Shown here in pieces: positions 59,738 to 64,000 of a stretch of DNA of 64,000 nucleotides. Below the pieces are notes generated by a model, which did no database searches, was not told where the DNA came from, and was given only the letters and a program-made list of their open reading frames with translations. Position 1 is the stretch's first letter. Each line of letters opens with the position of its first letter. Source of the stretch: Cyclina sinensis. Its lineage: Eukaryota; Mollusca; Bivalvia; Venerida; Veneridae. The stretch spans positions 33,085,913-33,149,912 of the forward strand of contig JAAONU010000019.1 of assembly GCA_012932295.1 (NCBI GenBank), in the 5' to 3' direction. A program made the translations under genes and the position numbers.

Positions 59738-60493
59738 AAAGTAGGTCATTAGGTCAACAATATAGGTCATGCGATGACATTTTAGAAATCGGAACAAAAA
59801 ACTGTACACATGGTCCAAATTTCATCCCCATACCTCCAAAAACAAAAAGTAGGTCAGTTGGTCAAAAATATAGGTCATGCGATTACATTTTTGAAAACGA
59901 AACGAAAAACTGTGCACATGGTCCAAATTTCATTGCTGTATCTAATAAAAAAAAAGTAGATGAGTACGTCAAAAATATAGGTCATGCGATGAATTTTTTT
60001 TAAAATCGGAACAAAAAACTGTACACATGGTCCAAATTTCATTGCCATAGCTCATAAAACAAAAAGTAGGTCAGTAGGTCAAAAATATAGGTCATGCGAT
60101 GACATTTTTGAAATCGGAACAAAAAACTGTACACATGGTCAAAATTTCATTGCCATAGCTCCAAAAACAAAAAGTAGGTCAGTAGGTCAAATATATAGGT
60201 CATGCCATGACATTTTTGAAATCGGAACAAAAAACTGTATACATGGTCCAAATTTCATTGCCATAGCTCCAAAAACAAAAAGAAGGTCAGCAGGTCAAAA
60301 GTAAAGCTCATGCGATGACATTTTTAAAATCAAAACGAAAAACTGTGCACACGGTCCAAATTTCATTGCTGTAGCTAAAAAACAAAAAAGAAGGTCAGTA
60401 GGTCAAAAATATAGGTCAAGGAATAATGTTTTTGAAATCATCTTGAAAAAAAGTACAAATGGTCCAAATTTTATTGCCATAGCAAAAAACTTA

Positions 60494-62212
60494 AACAAGA
60501 GGGCCATGATGGCCCTGTATCGCTCACCTGAGTATGACTGCTTTAAACAAAGTTGCTATGGACCTGGTTATTTGACCCCAGATGACCCATATTCGAACCT
60601 GACCTAGAAATTATTGAAACAATCTCTTTGACAAATTTCAAGGTTATTTGTACTGAAAATGTTACCTCTAGAGTGTTAACAAGATTTTTCCATATTTGGG
60701 CTCTATGACCTAGTTTTTGACCCCAGATTACCCATATCCAAACTTGAGCTACAAATCATCAAAACAACCTTTCTGACAAATTTCCAGGACATTTGGACTG
60801 AAAATGTAGCCTCTAGAGTGTTTACAAAGTTTTTCGATATTTGGACTCTGTGACCTAGATGTTTCGACCCCAGATGACCCATATTCAAACTTGACCTAGA
60901 AACAATAGAATTAAGCTTTCTGACAAATTTCCAGGTTTTTTGGAATTAAAATGTTACCTCTAGAGTGTTAACAAGGTTTTTCCATATTTGGGCTCTGTGA
61001 CCTAGTTTTTGACCCAAGATGACCCATACTCCAACTTGAGCTAGAAATCATCAAGAGAACCTGTCTGACAAATTTCCACGATATTTGGACTGAAAATGTA
61101 ACCTCTGGAGTATTAAAAAGTTTTTTACATATTTGGACCATGTGACCTAGTTTTTGATCCCAGATGACCCATATCCAAATCTGAGCTAGAAATCATTGAA
61201 ACAATCTTTCTGACAAATTTCAGGGACATTTGGACTAAAAATGTAGCCTCTAGAGCATTAACAAGGTTTTTCTACTTTCGGGCTCTGTGTCCTAGTTTTT
61301 GACCCCAGAAAACCTATATTCAAAACTAAGCTAGAAATCATCGATAGAACCTTTCTGACAAATTTCCAGGTTATTTGGACTGAAAATGCTACCTTAAGAA
61401 TGTTAACAAGGTTTTTCCATATTTGGACTCTGTGACCTAGTTTGTGACTCCAGATGACCCATATTCGATCTTGATCTAGAAATCCTCAAGGCAACTTTTC
61501 TGACAAATTTCCAGATTATTTGGGCTGAAAATGTAACTTCGAGAGTGTTAACAAGGTTTTTCCATATTTAGGCTCCGTGGCCTAGTTTTTGATCCCGGAT
61601 GACCCATATTTGAACTTGACCTAGAAATTGTCAAAGCAACCTTTCTGACAAATTTCCAGATTATTTGGGCTGAAAATGTAACCTCTAGAGTGTTAACAAG
61701 GTTTTTCCATATTTGGGCTCTGTGACCTAGTTTTTGAACCCAGATGACCCATATTTGAACTTGACCTAAAAATTGTCAAAGCAACCTTTCTGACAAATTT
61801 CAAGATTATTTGGGCTGAAAATGTAACCTCTAGAGTGTTAACAAGATTTTTCTATTTTTGGGCTCCGTGACCTAGTTTTTGAACCCAGATGACCCATATT
61901 TGAACTTGAGCTAGAAATCATCAATAGAACTTTTCTGACAAACTTCCAGGATATTTGGACTGAAAAAGTAGCCTCTAGAGTGTTAACAAGGTTTTTCTAT
62001 ATTTGGGCTCTGTGACCTAGTTTTCCAACCCTGATAACCCATGTTCGAACTCGTCCGAGATATCAATGAGACAAACATCCTGACCAAGTTTCATGACAAT
62101 TGAGGCAAAAATGTGACCACTAGAGTGTTAACAAACTAATTGTGGACGGACGGACGACAGACAAAAGGTGATCAGAAAAGCTCACTGTGTCACTACGTGA
62201 CAGGTGAGCTAA
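60494..62212 (+). mobile_element. GGGCC-type element, 145-bp array only
   Basis: Head AACAAGAGGGCCATGATGGC; about ten 145-bp units; GGACGGACGGACGACAG; tail hairpin 62179-62210 (TGTCAC/GTGACA). It ends directly against the head of the next element at 62214. Confidence 0.92.
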
Positions 62213-62213
62213 A

Positions 62214-64000
62214 AACAAGAGCCACCGCAAACGGGAGCAATGCTCGACTTTTTCTTATTTCCAAACACATCAGTGGAAGCACATTGTGGTGAAGGGATTT
62301 CAAATGAAACATCATTTGGAAATATAATTATCAAATTCATCCATACACAACAAAGTTATGGCCAATTTTAGCAACATTCTGAATTTGACCTTAAAGGTCA
62401 AGGTCAAGTTCAGTTTAACCTTGTTTGGACGTATTGTCTAAAAGGTAGTTATGTCCAAGCATGAAGACACTACATCCATTAATAACAAAGATATAGCAAA
62501 GTTAAGTAATGTCAAGGTCATTTAAAGGTCAAGGTAATACATTGTACTTGAACTGTTCAACATGTTTGCATTATTCTCAGTGTTATTTTGTCCCAGTACA
62601 GATCAAATCTGTCCATGAATAACATAAATTTGGCTATTTAAGCAAAATTCAATAATTTGAACTTGACAGTCATTTTAAGTTCAAGGTCATACCTGAATGA
62701 TCTAACATGTAGGTTTTGTCATAAGTGTCGTTTTGTCCAAATATAAATCAAATCCAAAATAAATAACTTGACCCTGAAGGTCCAGGTCATTTTAAGGTTA
62801 AAGTCATACTTGTTTTATTCAGCCTATCAGTTTTGTCATAAGTGTTGTTTTGTCCAAGTATGATTCAAATCTGTAAATTGATAAAGTTATTACAATTCAA
62901 GCTAAATTCAATAATTTGACCTTGACTGTCAAGGTCATTTTAAGGTTAAGGTCAAACTTGAATAATTTAACATGAGGGTTTGTCATGAGTGCTGTTTTGT
63001 CCAAGTATTAATCAAAAAGAACTAAAAATGACGTAAACGCCAATTTTAGCAAAATTCAATAATTTGACCTTGACGGTCATGGTGATTTAAAAGTCAAGGT
63101 CATACCTGAATGATTCAATATGTCAGTTTTGTCATTAGTGTTGTTTTGTCCCAGTATCAAATCAAACCATAAATAATAAAGTTATGGCCAATTTAAGCAA
63201 AATTCAATAACTTGACCTTGAATGTCAAGGTTATACTTTAATAAATCAAAATGTCGGTTTTGTTGTTTTATACAAGTATGAATCAAATTTGTAAATAAAT
63301 GACAGTTAAGACAATTAAAGCAAAATTCAATCATTTGACCTTGACTGTCAACTCCAGTTTAGAATCAAGGTCATACCTGAATTATTCAACACATCAGTTT
63401 TGCAAATGAGGTTTTGTCCAAGTATGAATCAAACCCAATCATAAATAACAAAGTTATGACCAATTTAAGCAAAATTCAATAATTTGACCTTGCCTGTCAA
63501 GGTCATTTTTTAGGTCAAGGTCACACTTGAAAGAATCAAAATGTTGCATTTGTCATAAGTGTTGTTTTATACAAGTATGAATCAAATCAATAAATAAATG
63601 AGAAAGTTATGACAATCTAATCAAAATTCAATAATTTGACCATGATCTTCACAGTCATTTTTAGGTTATGGTCATACTTGAATTATTTGACATGGCGGCT
63701 TTGTCATAAGTATAGTTTTGTCCAAATTTCATTTAAATCCAACCATAAACAACAAAGTTATGACCAGTTTTAGCAAAATTCATTAATTTGACCACGACTG
63801 TCAAGGTCATTTAAAGGTCAAGATCATACTTGAAAAAATCATAATGTTGGATTTATCATAAGTGTTGTTCTGTCCAAGTATGATGAAAATCCAACAACAA
63901 ATAAGAAAGATATGGCCAATTTTAGCAAAACTCAACAATTTGACTTTGAAGGTGAAGGTCATTTATGAGCCAAGGTCAAGTTCAGTCTGATTCACTTGAA
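62214..64000 (+). mobile_element. 'B' element, head and array, cut by window end
   Basis: Head AACAAGAGCCACCGCAAACG then GGGAGCAATGCTCGAC; inner head block TTTCCAAACACATCAGTGGA; about ten units of the 150-bp monomer (TAAGTGTTGTTTTGTCCAAG, AAATTCAATAATTTGACCTT). AGGTCAAGGTCA is at 62395-62406. The tail lies beyond 64000. Confidence 0.88.

Larger units (their letters stand above)
57105..60493 (+). mobile_element. '108-bp' element with array, split by two insertions
   Basis: Head AACAAGTGGGTCAATTTCCC then GCTCACCTGTGTTC. About ten array units of 108 bp (GTAGGTCAGTAGGTCAAAAA, TATAGGTCATGCGATGACAT, GGTCCAAATTTCATTGCC), interrupted by the TA element (57375-58188) and a GGGCC-type element (58361-59737), continue to 60490. 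No tail hairpin is seen. Confidence 0.85.

Overview
This is eukaryotic DNA, most likely from a bivalve mollusc: AT-rich, intron-like, almost entirely built of diverged interspersed and tandem repeats, with two well-preserved coding exons. The species cannot be named from the sequence. The only host gene I can support is an SPPL3-type intramembrane aspartyl protease on the minus strand. One exon lies at 39324-39436 and the next at 8181-8287. Both have canonical splice sites, their split codon phases fit (G|CT = Ala), and the joined reading matches the SPPL3 stretch that leads into the first catalytic YD motif. They are separated by about 31 kb of intron, and the rest of the window is read here as intron or flanking sequence of the same gene.

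Most of the window (about 45 kb) is one superfamily of non-autonomous elements, resembling bivalve 'pearl' elements and Helentron-associated HINEs. Each has a short head (AAC[A/T]AGA followed by a small perfect hairpin, commonly GGGCCATGATGGCCC), an internal array of 108-167 bp monomers, a GACG-type microsatellite, and a tail hairpin ending GGTGAGCTAA. They are nested. Because they land inside other recognisable repeats, several pre-insertion sites can be read directly, and these show insertion between two A residues without target duplication. At 33594-38102 three copies are nested like brackets. Degraded coding remnants of a possible autonomous partner are present: a PIF1-like helicase tail (13015-13142) and an endonuclease/exonuclease/phosphatase fragment (30063-30227).

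A 7.7-kb APE-type LINE retrotransposon (about 16867-24571, plus strand, antisense to SPPL3) sits inside one of these elements. It has a duplicated 5'UTR unit, a coiled-coil ORF1 broken by a stop and a frameshift, and an ORF2 with endonuclease, reverse transcriptase and a C-terminal CCHC. ORF2 is broken by a 1-nt frameshift, an 825-bp TA-flanked element and a stop.

Other DNA transposons are two copies of that TA element (21678-22502, 57375-58188), a 1.12-kb TA element (13886-15005) and a 1.87-kb Harbinger-like element (47662-49534). There is a 100-N assembly gap at 3191-3290. Remaining stretches are AT-rich sequence in which I see no gene. No tRNA, rRNA, CRISPR or bacterial feature was found. 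Repeat boundaries and monomer lengths were read by eye and are good to a few bases at hairpin tails and heads, less so inside arrays.
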